Below are positions 36,485 to 46,487 of a stretch of 64,000 nt of DNA, in pieces. The translations under genes were made by a program, and so were the position numbers. Source of the stretch: an uncultured Erythrobacter sp. (lineage in GTDB: Bacteria > Pseudomonadota > Alphaproteobacteria > Sphingomonadales > Sphingomonadaceae); the NCBI GenBank assembly GCA_947495555.1, contig CANLZI010000001.1:472861-536860 (forward strand), in the 5' to 3' direction. Below the pieces are notes generated by a model. It saw only the letters and a list, made by a program, of their open reading frames with translations, did not search any database and was not told where the DNA came from. Each line of letters begins with the position of its first letter. Position 1 is the first letter of the stretch.

Positions 36485-37294
36485 TTAGAGCTGACCGGGT
36501 CGAACAAAATAGCCAGTAACATCCCAACCTTCACTGGTCTGTACCATAATCAACGTCTCAACCGCCCCGATATCGATACCAGAGAACTCGCTTTGATACT
36601 GAAGTATCTCATATTCGCCCTCGGGTACGCCCGGCAAAGTAGAGGTACGCTGCACGGTTAAGAGCTTACGGCTTTGAAGCTCGCCGACTTGTTCGCGGAC
36701 AGGTTCAATTGCTCCGATCCATTCTTCAATAGTAGCCTGATCTTGGAACGATGCTCCGGCGGCATCCCAGCTGCCAGCCCAGTCGTCTGCATCCACAAAT
36801 TTCAGGAAATTCTCCGCTCTGGCGAGCGAGTCAGGATCTGCTGCCGGTGTAGCTTGGCTTGTTTCGGTCTCAGAAGGCGGGTGCGCTGCCATCGAGGTGA
36901 CACCCCCATCTGCGAAATAGACAACTCCAATGATTGCGGCTGCGATGGTTAGTGACATGATTAGCATTCCTCCTGCAAACCACGTCAGGCCGAAGACCTT
37001 TCGTGGCTGTGTGTTAGTGAGGTCTGCAGTATCCGCGTCTCCACCCGGCGAAGGTAGCCCGAAAGATTGGTGCACAGATTTTTGTGGGCTGATCCCCTCA
37101 GACCTACCCAAAATTCTTGCGGCTTCCCGACTGCTCGACACACCCAATTTGCGCCGTGCATTGCGCAGCCGATCATTGATCGTGTGGACTGATAGATCGA
37201 GTTTCGCTGCGCTGGATTTGGCATCATGTCCGGCGAGGAGAAGGCGCAAAGCTTCCTTTTCCTTATCGGTCAGATCATCGCTGTCTCTCTCCAT
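36485..37294 (-). CDS. LuxR-type HTH protein with membrane segment and DUF4019 domain
   Basis: Residues 5-62 form a LuxR/GerE-type HTH (LTDKEKEALRLLLAGHDAKS, DLSVHTINDRLRNARRKLGV). A single membrane helix lies at about 104-127, followed by a region of roughly 115 residues (AENFLKFVDADDWAGSWDAA to VTGYFVRPGQL) of the DUF4019 type. This would place the DNA-binding domain in the cytoplasm and the DUF4019 domain in the periplasm, as in one-component membrane regulators. Its ATG overlaps the dnaE stop by one base and a terminator follows, so it is expressed with dnaE. Target genes are unknown. Confidence 0.82.
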   Translation of the reverse strand: MERDSDDLTDKEKEALRLLLAGHDAKSSAAKLDLSVHTINDRLRNARRKLGVSSSREAARILGRSEGISPQKSVHQSFGLPSPGGDADTADLTNTQPRKVFGLTWFAGGMLIMSLTIAAAIIGVVYFADGGVTSMAAHPPSETETSQATPAADPDSLARAENFLKFVDADDWAGSWDAAGASFQDQATIEEWIGAIEPVREQVGELQSRKLLTVQRTSTLPGVPEGEYEILQYQSEFSGIDIGAVETLIMVQTSEGWDVTGYFVRPGQL

Positions 37295-40200
37295 CAGGCG
37301 ACCAATCGCAAATTAGCCTTGGCTCGCAGCGGTTGCAGATCAACCTTGTCTATCCCATCAACCAAGGCGAGCCGTTCTGCCATATCGCCATCCAGCGCAT
37401 AATTGCGGCCCAGCCTGACCAAGGCGTGCTCCTCGTCAGACAAGATCAACCGCACCAGCACTTCGCCTTGTCCCGGCTCACCCGGTTTCAGTTCCAGCTG
37501 CAGTTGTGCCAGCGCAGCCTGACTGAACACGTCGAGATGCATAATCATCTTGGTGCCACCGCGCACCTCTTCCAACGGACGAGCACCGCGCACAGTGATC
37601 CGCGGGGCCTCGCTGGGATTGGGCGAGTCCAGCTCTACATTCAGCAGCAGGCAGGTGCCCTCTGATCCCCATTTCTCGAACGAGCTGACCAGGGATTCCT
37701 CGAAACACGCCGCCGAGAACTGACCCGATGAATCGGAGAAATCGGCTCTGATGAAATCGGCCCCACGCTTTGTGCGGCCTTTGCTAAAGCCTTCGACCAT
37801 AGCTGCCATTACGGCAGGAGCCCTGCCCCCTGGCGGCGCGCCTGCTTCCATCAAATTCTGATAGGTTCGGGCACCATTGGCCGAAGCCAAGGTCCAGTGC
37901 TGCTGGACCGGATGGGCCGAGAAATAGAAGCCGAAGTTTTCGCGTTCCTTGGCCATTTGCTCGGTCCTGGACCATTCGTCCGTAGCAACCAGGCGAAGCG
38001 TGTCGTCGTCGTCCACATCTCCGCCAAACAAGGCCGTCTGGCCGCTCACACGCTCTCTCTCGGCCGCATCGGCAACCGCCAACAGCATATCTGCATTGGC
38101 AAAGATCGCGGCGCGATTGGGCTCCAATCCATCCAAAGCGCCAGCGCAGGCCAACCCTTCCAATTGCCGGCGGTTCATTGACCCATGCGGGATGCGTTCA
38201 AACAAATCCTGCAGACTGGTGAATGGCGCGGTCGCGTCGCGCTCGGCCACGATGGCTTCCATTGCCTTCTCGCCCACATTGCGGATCCCCGCCAAGGCAT
38301 ATCGCACCCCATAACCATCATCGATTTGTTCAACCGAGAAGCGCGCTTCGGATTTGTTGATGTCGGGCGGTAGCACCGTGATCCCCGAACGCCGGGCATC
38401 ATCGACAAACACCGCCAGCTTTTCCGACTGATGCATGTCAAAACACATCGAGGCGGCGAAGAATTCTTCGGGATAATGCGCCTTCATCCACGCCGTTTGA
38501 TAGGCCAGTAAGGCGTATGCCGCGGCGTGCGATTTATTAAAGCCATAGCCAGCAAATTTATCGATCAAATCGAACAGTTCATTGGCCTGCTTTGCTTCAA
38601 TGCCGCTGACGTCTTTGCATCCATCAACAAAGCGCTGACGCTGCGCATCCATCTCTGCCTGAACTTTCTTGCCCATCGCGCGGCGCAGCAAATCTGCATC
38701 GCCAAGCGAGTATCCGGCCAGAATCTGGGCGGCCTGCATAACCTGTTCTTGATAGACAAAAATGCCGTATGTCTCGGCCAGAATACCTTCCAGCTTGGGA
38801 TGCGGATATTCAATCTCCGCCTCTCCATTCTTACGCTTTCCAAACAAGGGAATGTTGTCCATCGGACCAGGCCGATAAAGCGAGACGAGCGCGATGATAT
38901 CGCCGAAACTGGTCGGCCTTACCGCCGAAAGCGTGCGGCGCATCCCTTCCGATTCCAGCTGAAACACGCCAACCGTATTCCCAGATTGCATCAGCTCGTA
39001 AACGGCCGGATCGTCCCACTCTAACGTCCCCAGATCGAGCGCAATCCCGCGATTTTCCAGCAGATCGACGGCTTTACGCAGGACCGACAGAGTTTTGAGG
39101 CCCAAAAAGTCGAACTTCACCAGGCCGGAACTCTCGACATGCTTCATGTCGAACTGCGTCACCGGCATGTCTGAACGCGGGTCCCGATACAGCGGGACCA
39201 ATTGCGCCAAGGGTCGATCGCCAATCACAACACCAGCGGCATGGGTAGAACTGTTGCGCGGCAGCCCCTCAAGCTGCATCGCCAGATCGACTAGGCGTTT
39301 TACCTCGTTATCATTGTTGTATTCGCGCTTGAAATCGGCTGCCCCATTCAAAGCGCGCGGCAACGTCCATGGGTCTGTCGGATGGTTAGGCACCATCTTG
39401 CACAGACGGTCCACATGGCCATAGCTCATCTGCAAAATACGCCCGCAATCGCGCAGAACAGCGCGCGCCTTCAGCTTACCAAAGGTAATGATCTGCGCGA
39501 CGTGGTCATGGCCATATTTGGCCTGAACATACCGGATTACTTCGCCCCGACGCGTTTCGCAGAAATCGATGTCGAAATCGGGCATGGACACACGTTCAGG
39601 GTTCAAGAACCGTTCGAACAGCAGACCCAGCTTGATCGGATCAAGATCGGTGATGGTCAGCGCCCAGGCGACCAATGAGCCAGCACCAGACCCGCGCCCC
39701 GGACCCACCGGAATGCCTTGATCCTTGGCCCATTTGATAAAATCGGCAACGATCAGGAAGTAGCCGGGGAAGCCCATATTGACGATAACTTGGACTTCAA
39801 AATCAAGCCGATCAAAATAGGGCTTGCGCTCTTCCTCGCTCATCTCGCCATAGGGCTTCAGACGTTCTTCCAAACCGTTGCGCGCGTCTTCGGCCAAGGC
39901 TTTGGCCTCGCCTTCCAGATCGCCCGCCAAACTGGGCAGGATCGGTGCACGATTGGGCGGCGCAAAGGCGCATCGCTGGGCCACAACCAATGTATTGGCG
40001 GTGGCCTCGGGCAGGTCGGCAAACAATTCTTCCATCATCAAATGCGATTTGACGAATGACTGCCGATTGGACCTCGGACGATCTTCGGCCTCGACGTGGG
40101 TTGAGTTCGCAATGCACAGCATCGCGTCATGCGCATCATGGAAATGTGGGTCGGCAAAATGGGCCGGATTGGTGGCGACCAAGGGCAGGTCTCGATCATA

Positions 40201-40779
40201 AGCCAGATCAATCAGCGCCTTCTCAGCCTGTTCCGCCACCGCATCGCGGTTGCGCGCCAGCTCGATATAGAAACGATCGGGAAACAGTTTTTGCAAGCGA
40301 TCGCACAAGGGCAGCGCATGGGCATCCTGACCTTCGGCCAGCAGACGTGTCAAAGCCCCCTCGCCCGCGCCAGACAGAGCGATCAATCCATCGGTGTGGC
40401 CGTCCAGATCGCCCATAGAGACATGGGGCTCCAACTCCAGCGGTCGTTCAAGATGCGCACGGCTGACCAGATGACACAGATTGTCATAGCCGGTCTCGTC
40501 CTGCGCCAGCAGCGGCAGATAATCGACCTGCTTGCTATCGGCACCCTCTGCGCCGGGCCTCGCGACCCCCAGCAAAGCACCGATGATCGGCTGAATGCCT
40601 TCGGCTTTGCACGCAGCGGCAAAGGCGACCGCGCCATACAGCCCGTTGCGGTCGCAAATTGCGATGGCGGGAAAGCCGCGATCTTTGGCCAGCTTCGCGA
40701 TGGCCTTGGGATCAATCGCCCCCTCCAGCATGGAGTAGGACGACAAAACACGCAGCGAAATGAACGGAGCAAAAGCCAT
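37294..40779 (-). CDS. dnaE: DNA polymerase III alpha subunit
   Basis: DnaE is the replicative polymerase. The 1161-residue protein has an N-terminal PHP domain, the catalytic aspartates in MPDFDIDFCETRRGEV near residue 400, GPGRGSGAGSLVAWAL, and FAGYGFNKSHAAAYALLAYQTAW (helix-hairpin-helix region onward), then an OB-fold C-terminus. The first PHP metal motif reads RVLSSYSMLEG, lacking the His pair seen in active PHP enzymes, so exonuclease activity there is unlikely. Downstream it is coupled to the HTH-DUF4019 gene. Confidence 0.97.
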   Translation of the reverse strand: MAFAPFISLRVLSSYSMLEGAIDPKAIAKLAKDRGFPAIAICDRNGLYGAVAFAAACKAEGIQPIIGALLGVARPGAEGADSKQVDYLPLLAQDETGYDNLCHLVSRAHLERPLELEPHVSMGDLDGHTDGLIALSGAGEGALTRLLAEGQDAHALPLCDRLQKLFPDRFYIELARNRDAVAEQAEKALIDLAYDRDLPLVATNPAHFADPHFHDAHDAMLCIANSTHVEAEDRPRSNRQSFVKSHLMMEELFADLPEATANTLVVAQRCAFAPPNRAPILPSLAGDLEGEAKALAEDARNGLEERLKPYGEMSEEERKPYFDRLDFEVQVIVNMGFPGYFLIVADFIKWAKDQGIPVGPGRGSGAGSLVAWALTITDLDPIKLGLLFERFLNPERVSMPDFDIDFCETRRGEVIRYVQAKYGHDHVAQIITFGKLKARAVLRDCGRILQMSYGHVDRLCKMVPNHPTDPWTLPRALNGAADFKREYNNDNEVKRLVDLAMQLEGLPRNSSTHAAGVVIGDRPLAQLVPLYRDPRSDMPVTQFDMKHVESSGLVKFDFLGLKTLSVLRKAVDLLENRGIALDLGTLEWDDPAVYELMQSGNTVGVFQLESEGMRRTLSAVRPTSFGDIIALVSLYRPGPMDNIPLFGKRKNGEAEIEYPHPKLEGILAETYGIFVYQEQVMQAAQILAGYSLGDADLLRRAMGKKVQAEMDAQRQRFVDGCKDVSGIEAKQANELFDLIDKFAGYGFNKSHAAAYALLAYQTAWMKAHYPEEFFAASMCFDMHQSEKLAVFVDDARRSGITVLPPDINKSEARFSVEQIDDGYGVRYALAGIRNVGEKAMEAIVAERDATAPFTSLQDLFERIPHGSMNRRQLEGLACAGALDGLEPNRAAIFANADMLLAVADAAERERVSGQTALFGGDVDDDDTLRLVATDEWSRTEQMAKERENFGFYFSAHPVQQHWTLASANGARTYQNLMEAGAPPGGRAPAVMAAMVEGFSKGRTKRGADFIRADFSDSSGQFSAACFEESLVSSFEKWGSEGTCLLLNVELDSPNPSEAPRITVRGARPLEEVRGGTKMIMHLDVFSQAALAQLQLELKPGEPGQGEVLVRLILSDEEHALVRLGRNYALDGDMAERLALVDGIDKVDLQPLRAKANLRLVA

Positions 40780-40854
40780 AGCGCTACTATGCGAATTTCA
40801 CGGGAAATCGGAAGATAGCGGGCGCACTAAACCGCCATCTGTGGAGAAATTCCC

Positions 40855-41334
40855 TCAGAGGAGCTTCTCGATATGCTTGGCGATCATCGCAGGCGTGTCT
40901 TGCGGACCAAAACGCTTCACAACATTGCCGTCCCGATCAATCAGGAATTTGGTGAAATTCCACTTGATCGAGGTTGAGCCCATCAGCCCCTTTGCCTCTG
41001 ACTTCATCCAGTCAAACAGCGGTGAAGCCTTATCTCCATTAACGTCCACCTTCTCCATCAACGGGAATGTGACGCCGAAATTGATCTTGCAAAACTCGGC
41101 AATCTCGTCGGCATTGCCAGGTTCCTGGCCGCCAAATTGGTTGCAAGGAAAACCCAAGACCTCGAAATCGCGGTCTTTGAATTGCTGAAACACCTTCTCC
41201 AGCCCATCATATTGCGGGGTGAAGCCACATTTGCTCGCGGTGTTGACCACCAGCAGAACTTTGCCCTTTTTATCAGCGAGATCAATTTCCTCGCCACGGT
41301 TTGTTGTCACGGTAAAGTCAGCGATGGTGGTCAT
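40855..41334 (-). CDS. glutathione peroxidase family protein
   Basis: The 159-residue thioredoxin-fold peroxidase has the peroxidatic Cys 36 in NTASKCGFTPQY (Cys, not selenocysteine), Gln in FPCNQFGGQEPG and Trp in SIKWNFTKFLID. Bacterial Cys members usually take electrons from thioredoxin rather than glutathione, using the FPCNQFGGQ cysteine. It lies between dnaE and the DUF1579-like gene on the same strand. Confidence 0.94.
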   Translation of the reverse strand: MTTIADFTVTTNRGEEIDLADKKGKVLLVVNTASKCGFTPQYDGLEKVFQQFKDRDFEVLGFPCNQFGGQEPGNADEIAEFCKINFGVTFPLMEKVDVNGDKASPLFDWMKSEAKGLMGSTSIKWNFTKFLIDRDGNVVKRFGPQDTPAMIAKHIEKLL

Positions 41335-41348
41335 AAATTACCTCAATT

Positions 41349-41906
41349 TCAGGGCGCCTGTTTGCGCTTATAGGTCAGATCAAACGACGTTTGCCACGTT
41401 TTGCCATGATCCGTCGAGCCTTCTCCGAATTGGCGCACGCTGCCATCTTCGCCCAAGGAATAGGTCATGCGGGTCAGAACATCCGCGCCGTCTGCGCCGA
41501 TACCGTCCCAATAACCGGTCAGCACCATAGCTCCGTCTACCATGCCGCCAGTAAAGTTGACCCGCGTTCCGTCATTGCCGACCCATACTTGCTCCCACCG
41601 CCCGGATTTGTGGTTGATCATGGACATGCTGGTCCCATTGTTGCCGCCTTGGGGCATCCACGTTTCACGGATGACACAACCAGTGGCGACCCGCTCGATC
41701 CTGCTGTCGGCGACCTTGGTGTCTCTACCCGTCGGATAGACGTCCCATTCACCGACCCAGAAATCAAACGCTGCATGTTCATCGGTTGAGCAAGCTGCAG
41801 GCGGCGGCGCAGCAGGTTGGGCAGCCGAGCTATCAGTGGTGGCCTCGCCGGCCGATCCAGCGGACGCAGCCTGAAGAACGAATAGTAGTGTGGTGAAAAT
41901 TTGCAT
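41349..41906 (-). CDS. exported DUF1579-like protein
   Basis: A signal peptide (MQIFTTLLFVLQAASAGSAG) and an Ala/Pro-rich linker precede a lipocalin-like beta domain: HAAFDFWVGEWDVYPTG, GCVIRETWMPQGGNNGTSM, WEQVWVGNDGTRVNFTGG and SVRQFGEGSTDHGKTW. The pattern matches secreted proteins annotated DUF1579 or hypothetical; function is unknown. It ends 14 bases before the glutathione peroxidase start. Confidence 0.7.
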   Translation of the reverse strand: MQIFTTLLFVLQAASAGSAGEATTDSSAAQPAAPPPAACSTDEHAAFDFWVGEWDVYPTGRDTKVADSRIERVATGCVIRETWMPQGGNNGTSMSMINHKSGRWEQVWVGNDGTRVNFTGGMVDGAMVLTGYWDGIGADGADVLTRMTYSLGEDGSVRQFGEGSTDHGKTWQTSFDLTYKRKQAP

Positions 41907-42007
41907 GACAAGCTCCCCCTAAGTGTCAGATGCAAGTCACCATAGGCTCAGCTTTGCCAACGTGTAGGCTTATCCGACAAATGGCTCATTTGCTTCGTTC
42001 AAAGGGC

Positions 42008-42712
42008 TTAGCTCAAATGGCCGTCGTGCAGCCGCACGACACGATCCATCTTCTGGGCTAAGCGTTCATTATGCGTTGCGACCAGAGCAGCGCTGCCCTC
42101 TCCGCGCACCAATTCAAGGAATTGGCCCAGCACCCGGTCAGCCGTGTGCTCATCCAGATTTCCGGTCGGCTCATCCGCCAGCACCAAGGCAGGGCGATTG
42201 GCCAAAGCACGAGCCACCGCAACTCTCTGCTGTTCTCCACCTGACAATTGGCTGGGGCGATGTTCCAGCCGGTGCTCCAGCCCTAGCGCGCCCAACAATT
42301 CATCCGCCCGCACATCCGCATCAGAGCGAGCAGCACCTGCGACCATTTGCGGCATCACCACATTCTCGCGCGCGTTAAAATCGGGCAGCAAATGGTGGAA
42401 CTGATAAACAAAACCCAGATATTCGCGCCGCAATGCCGTGCGCGCCGCCGCATTGCTTTTTTCAGCGGGCGTGCCGCCGATATCAATCTCTCCGCCAAAG
42501 CCGCCTTCGAGCAAGCCGACTGCCTGCAACATGGTCGATTTGCCTGAGCCTGACGGACCAAGCAGCGCGACGATCTCTCCGGGCATAATGTCCAGATCAA
42601 CTCCGCGCAGAACATCGATGGTCACGCCGCCTTGTTGGAAACTGCGCGATAGATTGCGCAGCCTGACAATCGGCACAACGCCCTGATTATCGTGAGGGGT
42701 TGGACTATTCAT
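42008..42712 (-). CDS. lolD: lipoprotein-releasing ABC transporter ATP-binding protein
   Basis: LolD powers release of outer-membrane lipoproteins from the inner membrane. The protein has Walker [10 protein letters not shown], the Q-loop [12 protein letters not shown], signature LSGGEQQR and Walker [15 protein letters not shown]. The start at 42712 overlaps the end of the permease gene by 8 bases. The LolE/LolC partner lies directly upstream. Confidence 0.94.
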   Translation of the reverse strand: MNSPTPHDNQGVVPIVRLRNLSRSFQQGGVTIDVLRGVDLDIMPGEIVALLGPSGSGKSTMLQAVGLLEGGFGGEIDIGGTPAEKSNAAARTALRREYLGFVYQFHHLLPDFNARENVVMPQMVAGAARSDADVRADELLGALGLEHRLEHRPSQLSGGEQQRVAVARALANRPALVLADEPTGNLDEHTADRVLGQFLELVRGEGSAALVATHNERLAQKMDRVVRLHDGHLS

Positions 42713-43946
42713 AACGCAACACCTGCACCGGATCGGTGCTCGACGCTTTGAGTGCTGGGTAAAGCGTGGCGAGGAAGCTGAGCCCCAGGGCCAAAGCGAC
42801 AATGCCGGCCACTTCCCATGGATCGGTTCGCGATGGCAGCGTGCTGAGGAAACGAATGGATGGGTCCCACAAATTCTGTCCCGTCACGACCTCGATCACA
42901 CTGACAATCTGTTGACGGAAGGTGAGGATCAACGCCCCCAGCAACAGTCCGGCAACGGTCCCAATCACGCCAACGGTGAACCCGGTTGTGACGAAGATCT
43001 TGAGCAAGCTTTTGCGGCTGGCTCCCATCGTCCTCATGATCGCAATATCGCGCGTTTTGGCCCGCACCAGCATAACCAGGCTGGACAAGATATTGAACGC
43101 AGCGACCACCACCATAAAGCTCAGTGCGAAGAACATCGCTACCCGTTCTACCTGCAAAGCCTCGAACAAGGTCGAATTGATCGTCTTCCAATCAGATACC
43201 ACAGCCTGACCAGCCAATTTCTCCTGCACTGGAGCCAATATCTCACCAACCTCGTCGGGGTCATCCACGGTGATCTCTATCATCCCCACCGCATCGCCAA
43301 TCAACAGCAGGGTTTGCGCATCTTCCATCGGCATGATGACGAATTTCTGGTCGTAATCATAAATCCCGACCTCAAAGATGGCTGACACATTGTAGCCGAT
43401 CTGCCGAGGGACGGTGCCAAAGGGTGTCGATCGGCCCTGCGGATTGATGATCGTTATTGTGTCGCCAACCCGCGCGCCGATATTTTGCGCCAGACGGGTG
43501 CCAATCGCGACATTGCTCGCGCCCGCTTGCAGCTCCGACAAATTGCCCAGCACGATCTTGTCGGCCAATGCTGCTATGGATTCGTCGGTCTCGCCGCGCG
43601 CCAGAATGGCCTCTACCCGGCCGTTATAACTGGTCAGCAAGGGTTGCTCGATCAATGGCGAGGCATCGGTAACGCCGGGAGCTTGCTTGACCTCCTCCAG
43701 CACCTCTTCCCAATTATCCAACCGGCCGCCGTATGCCTGAACAATGGCATGGCCATTCAGGCCAACAATTTTGTCGAGCAATTCGCCCCGAAAACCGTTC
43801 ATCACGCTCATCACCACGATCAGCATGGCCACGCTAAGCATGACAACGCCAACACTGATACCGGCTACCAATGCGATAAACGCTTCTCCCTTACCGGGCA
43901 GAAGGTAGCGCTTGGCGATCATCCATTCGAAAGGGGTTAGAATCAA
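42705..43946 (-). CDS. lolC: lipoprotein-releasing system permease LolC/LolE
   Basis: The permease has an N-terminal membrane helix, a large periplasmic MacB-like core domain and three C-terminal helices with the FtsX domain ([60 protein letters not shown]). Only one permease gene is present, suggesting a LolF-type homodimer with LolD; this is inference. I start at TTG 43946 ([20 protein letters not shown]), the usual family N-terminus; an ATG at 43922 would remove eight conserved residues. Confidence 0.92.
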   Translation of the reverse strand: MILTPFEWMIAKRYLLPGKGEAFIALVAGISVGVVMLSVAMLIVVMSVMNGFRGELLDKIVGLNGHAIVQAYGGRLDNWEEVLEEVKQAPGVTDASPLIEQPLLTSYNGRVEAILARGETDESIAALADKIVLGNLSELQAGASNVAIGTRLAQNIGARVGDTITIINPQGRSTPFGTVPRQIGYNVSAIFEVGIYDYDQKFVIMPMEDAQTLLLIGDAVGMIEITVDDPDEVGEILAPVQEKLAGQAVVSDWKTINSTLFEALQVERVAMFFALSFMVVVAAFNILSSLVMLVRAKTRDIAIMRTMGASRKSLLKIFVTTGFTVGVIGTVAGLLLGALILTFRQQIVSVIEVVTGQNLWDPSIRFLSTLPSRTDPWEVAGIVALALGLSFLATLYPALKASSTDPVQVLRYE

Positions 43947-44170
43947 AACATGCGCACTTTGCGTGGTTGAGAATGAACCGTGGCTGTAAGCTGCTGCGCG
44001 GCAAGGCACAATGCGCAAACACACTCCCTTCCCCCATCGCTTTGCGTCACTCCATCCAGCCAATCGTGCAAAAGGTACCGCCTGCAGCGCATCAAGCCTT
44101 GTAATCCAACTGTAACATCGGCATTGGACCTCTCGAGTAATTAGGCACGCAGCAGCGGACAGGCTCGGCC

Positions 44171-45643
44171 ATGCAACACGCCCACCCATTTCTTGACCTT
44201 AACGGTGATAAGCTGCGCGAAGAGTGCGGCGTATTCGGAGCTATAAACGCTTCAGATGCATCGGCTGCTACTGCGCTGGGACTGCATGCATTGCAGCACC
44301 GCGGGCAAGAAGCCGCCGGGATCACCAGCTTTGATGGCAAGGAATTCTTTTCCCGACGCGGCATTGGCCATGTCGCAGACAATTTCTCCTCATCAGAAGC
44401 CATCGGCGAATTGCCCGGATTTATGGCGGCGGGCCATGTGCGCTATTCCACCACGGGTGGAGCAGGCTTGCGCAATGTCCAACCTCTATATGCCGATCTG
44501 GCCAGCGGCGGTTTTGCGGTTGCGCATAATGGCAACATTTCCAATGCGGAAACGCTGCGTGGCGATTTGGTTCGGCGCGGTGCAATCTTCCAGTCCACCT
44601 CGGATACAGAGGTGATCATCCACTTGGTGGCGACCAGTCGCTATCCCACGATGATCGATCGCCTGGTGGACGCTCTGCGTCTGGTCGAGGGTGCCTATTC
44701 ACTGGTTGTCATGACACCCGAAGGCATGATGGCCTGCCGTGACCCACTGGGCATTCGTCCCTTGGTGATGGGCAAAATGGGCGACGCCGTTGTTTTCGCC
44801 AGCGAAACGGTCGCATTCGACGTGGTCGGCGCCACATTCATTCGCGAAGTTGATCCAGGCGAATTGATCAAGGTCGATCTTGAAGGCAATATCGAAACAC
44901 TGCGGCCGTTTGGTCAGCATAGCCCTCGCCCGTGCATCTTTGAGCATGTCTATTTCAGTCGGCCCGATTCCATCTTTGCTAATCGTCCGGTCTATGCCGC
45001 GCGCAAGGCCATTGGCGAGCAATTGGCGTTGGAAAGCCCGTGCGATGTCGATCTGGTTGTTCCGGTGCCAGACAGCGGCGTTCCAGCGGCCATTGGCTAT
45101 GCCCAGAAGTCCGGCATTCCGTTCGAGTTGGGTATCATTCGGTCGCACTATGTTGGACGTACCTTTATCCAACCATCGGACGGTGCGCGCCATTCAGGTG
45201 TAAAGCGCAAGCACAATGCCAATCGTGGTTTGGTTGCTGGAAAGAAGATCGTTCTGATCGACGATTCAATCGTGCGCGGCACAACCAGCATGAAAATTGT
45301 TGAGATGATGCGCGAAGCGGGCGCCAGCGAAGTGCATTTCCGCGTCGCCAGCCCGCCGACGGCCCACAGCTGCTTTTACGGGGTAGACACGCCAGAGCGG
45401 GCCAAATTGCTGGCCGCACAAATGGATGTTGAATCGATGCGGGACTTCATCAAGGCAGACAGTCTGGCCTTCATCTCGATTGATGGCCTTTATCAGGCGG
45501 TTGGATCGGAAAAGCGCAACAACAGCTGCCCGCAGTTTTGTGACGCATGCTTTACCGGCGAATATCCCACCAGCCTGACTGACCTCTCTGAAAACTCCGG
45601 CAAGGCGGCGCAGCTCTCTTTCTCAGACCATAAGGCAGCTTGA
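44171..45643 (+). CDS. purF: amidophosphoribosyltransferase
   Basis: PurF makes 5-phosphoribosylamine, the first step of purine synthesis. An 18-residue propeptide precedes the nucleophile Cys 19 (REECGVFGAIN); removal of the propeptide frees it. The glutaminase domain has HNGNISNAETLR and STSDTEVIIHLV, the PRPP loop is VLIDDSIVRGTTSMKIV, and the C-terminal cysteines in CPQFCDACFTGEYP suggest the Fe-S form. It is followed 5 bases later by an SDR gene. Confidence 0.97.
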   Translation: MQHAHPFLDLNGDKLREECGVFGAINASDASAATALGLHALQHRGQEAAGITSFDGKEFFSRRGIGHVADNFSSSEAIGELPGFMAAGHVRYSTTGGAGLRNVQPLYADLASGGFAVAHNGNISNAETLRGDLVRRGAIFQSTSDTEVIIHLVATSRYPTMIDRLVDALRLVEGAYSLVVMTPEGMMACRDPLGIRPLVMGKMGDAVVFASETVAFDVVGATFIREVDPGELIKVDLEGNIETLRPFGQHSPRPCIFEHVYFSRPDSIFANRPVYAARKAIGEQLALESPCDVDLVVPVPDSGVPAAIGYAQKSGIPFELGIIRSHYVGRTFIQPSDGARHSGVKRKHNANRGLVAGKKIVLIDDSIVRGTTSMKIVEMMREAGASEVHFRVASPPTAHSCFYGVDTPERAKLLAAQMDVESMRDFIKADSLAFISIDGLYQAVGSEKRNNSCPQFCDACFTGEYPTSLTDLSENSGKAAQLSFSDHKAA

Positions 45644-45648
45644 ATTCC

Positions 45649-46359
45649 ATGACCAAGCCATTGGAAGGCCAACTGGCCCTCGTAACCGGTGCAAGCAAGG
45701 GGATTGGCGCAGCAACGGCCAAGGCATTGGCTGCTGCTGGCGCGCATGTCGTGCTGACCGGCAGAGATGTAAAAGAGTTGGAATCGGTCGAAGATGCAAT
45801 CCACGCTTTGGGCGGGTCCTCCACCATCGCTCCGCTGGATCTGGCCGAACCCGATGCGGTTGCGCGTTTGGCAGCAGCCATTGGCAGCCGTTGGGACACA
45901 TTGGAAATATTGGTCCTGAGCGCGGCCTATCTGCCCACGCTGACGCCCGTAACTCAGATCGACCCCAAACAGTTCAATCAGGCCTTGCTGACCAATGTTG
46001 TTGCAACACAGGCCTTGCTGGCTGCCTTTGATCCGATGCTGAAACGTGCAGAGGCCGCGCGGGTCATTGGTTTGACCAGCAGCGTCGGCGCAAGGCCCAG
46101 CGCCTATTGGGCAGCCTATGGCTCAACCAAATCGGCCTTCGACAACATTCTTAGCTGTTACGGGCAAGAAGTTGAAAAACTGGCTAATATTCGGATCGCC
46201 ATTATCGATCCTGGTGCCACGCGCACCAGCATGCGGGCCAAGGCATATCCGGGCGAAGATCCTTCAACGGTTAAGCCACCCGAAGTGGTTGCTGACAGAA
46301 TTGTGGCATTGCTGGGCGAAGATTTTGCCACGGGCCACCGCGAGCGCGTTGAAAAATAA
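45649..46359 (+). CDS. short-chain dehydrogenase/reductase
   Basis: The 236-residue SDR has the cofactor motif VTGASKGIGAATAKALAAAG, LVLSAAYLP in place of NNAG, the active-site Ser in GLTSSVGARPSAYW and the Tyr-Lys pair in YGSTKSAFDN. It is just downstream of purF with a start at ATG 45649. No purine role is known; the substrate is undetermined. Confidence 0.85.
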   Translation: MTKPLEGQLALVTGASKGIGAATAKALAAAGAHVVLTGRDVKELESVEDAIHALGGSSTIAPLDLAEPDAVARLAAAIGSRWDTLEILVLSAAYLPTLTPVTQIDPKQFNQALLTNVVATQALLAAFDPMLKRAEAARVIGLTSSVGARPSAYWAAYGSTKSAFDNILSCYGQEVEKLANIRIAIIDPGATRTSMRAKAYPGEDPSTVKPPEVVADRIVALLGEDFATGHRERVEK

Positions 46360-46457
46360 AGAGTTAAGCTGTCGCTAACCCTAAAACACAACGACTAAGC
46401 AACCCTGCATCCCCATTATCCCTTCAGCTTACCCGTACACCTGCGGGAAGCCATTAG

Positions 46458-46471
46458 ATATTGACCAATAT
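46458..46471. promoter_or_regulatory. perfect inverted repeat before the PilZ gene
   Basis: ATATTG and CAATAT flank a 2-base spacer, ending 5 bases before the AAGGG ribosome binding site (46476-46480). It could be an operator or a hairpin that affects translation. Confidence 0.35.
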
Positions 46472-46487
46472 TTTCAAGGGTAATGCC

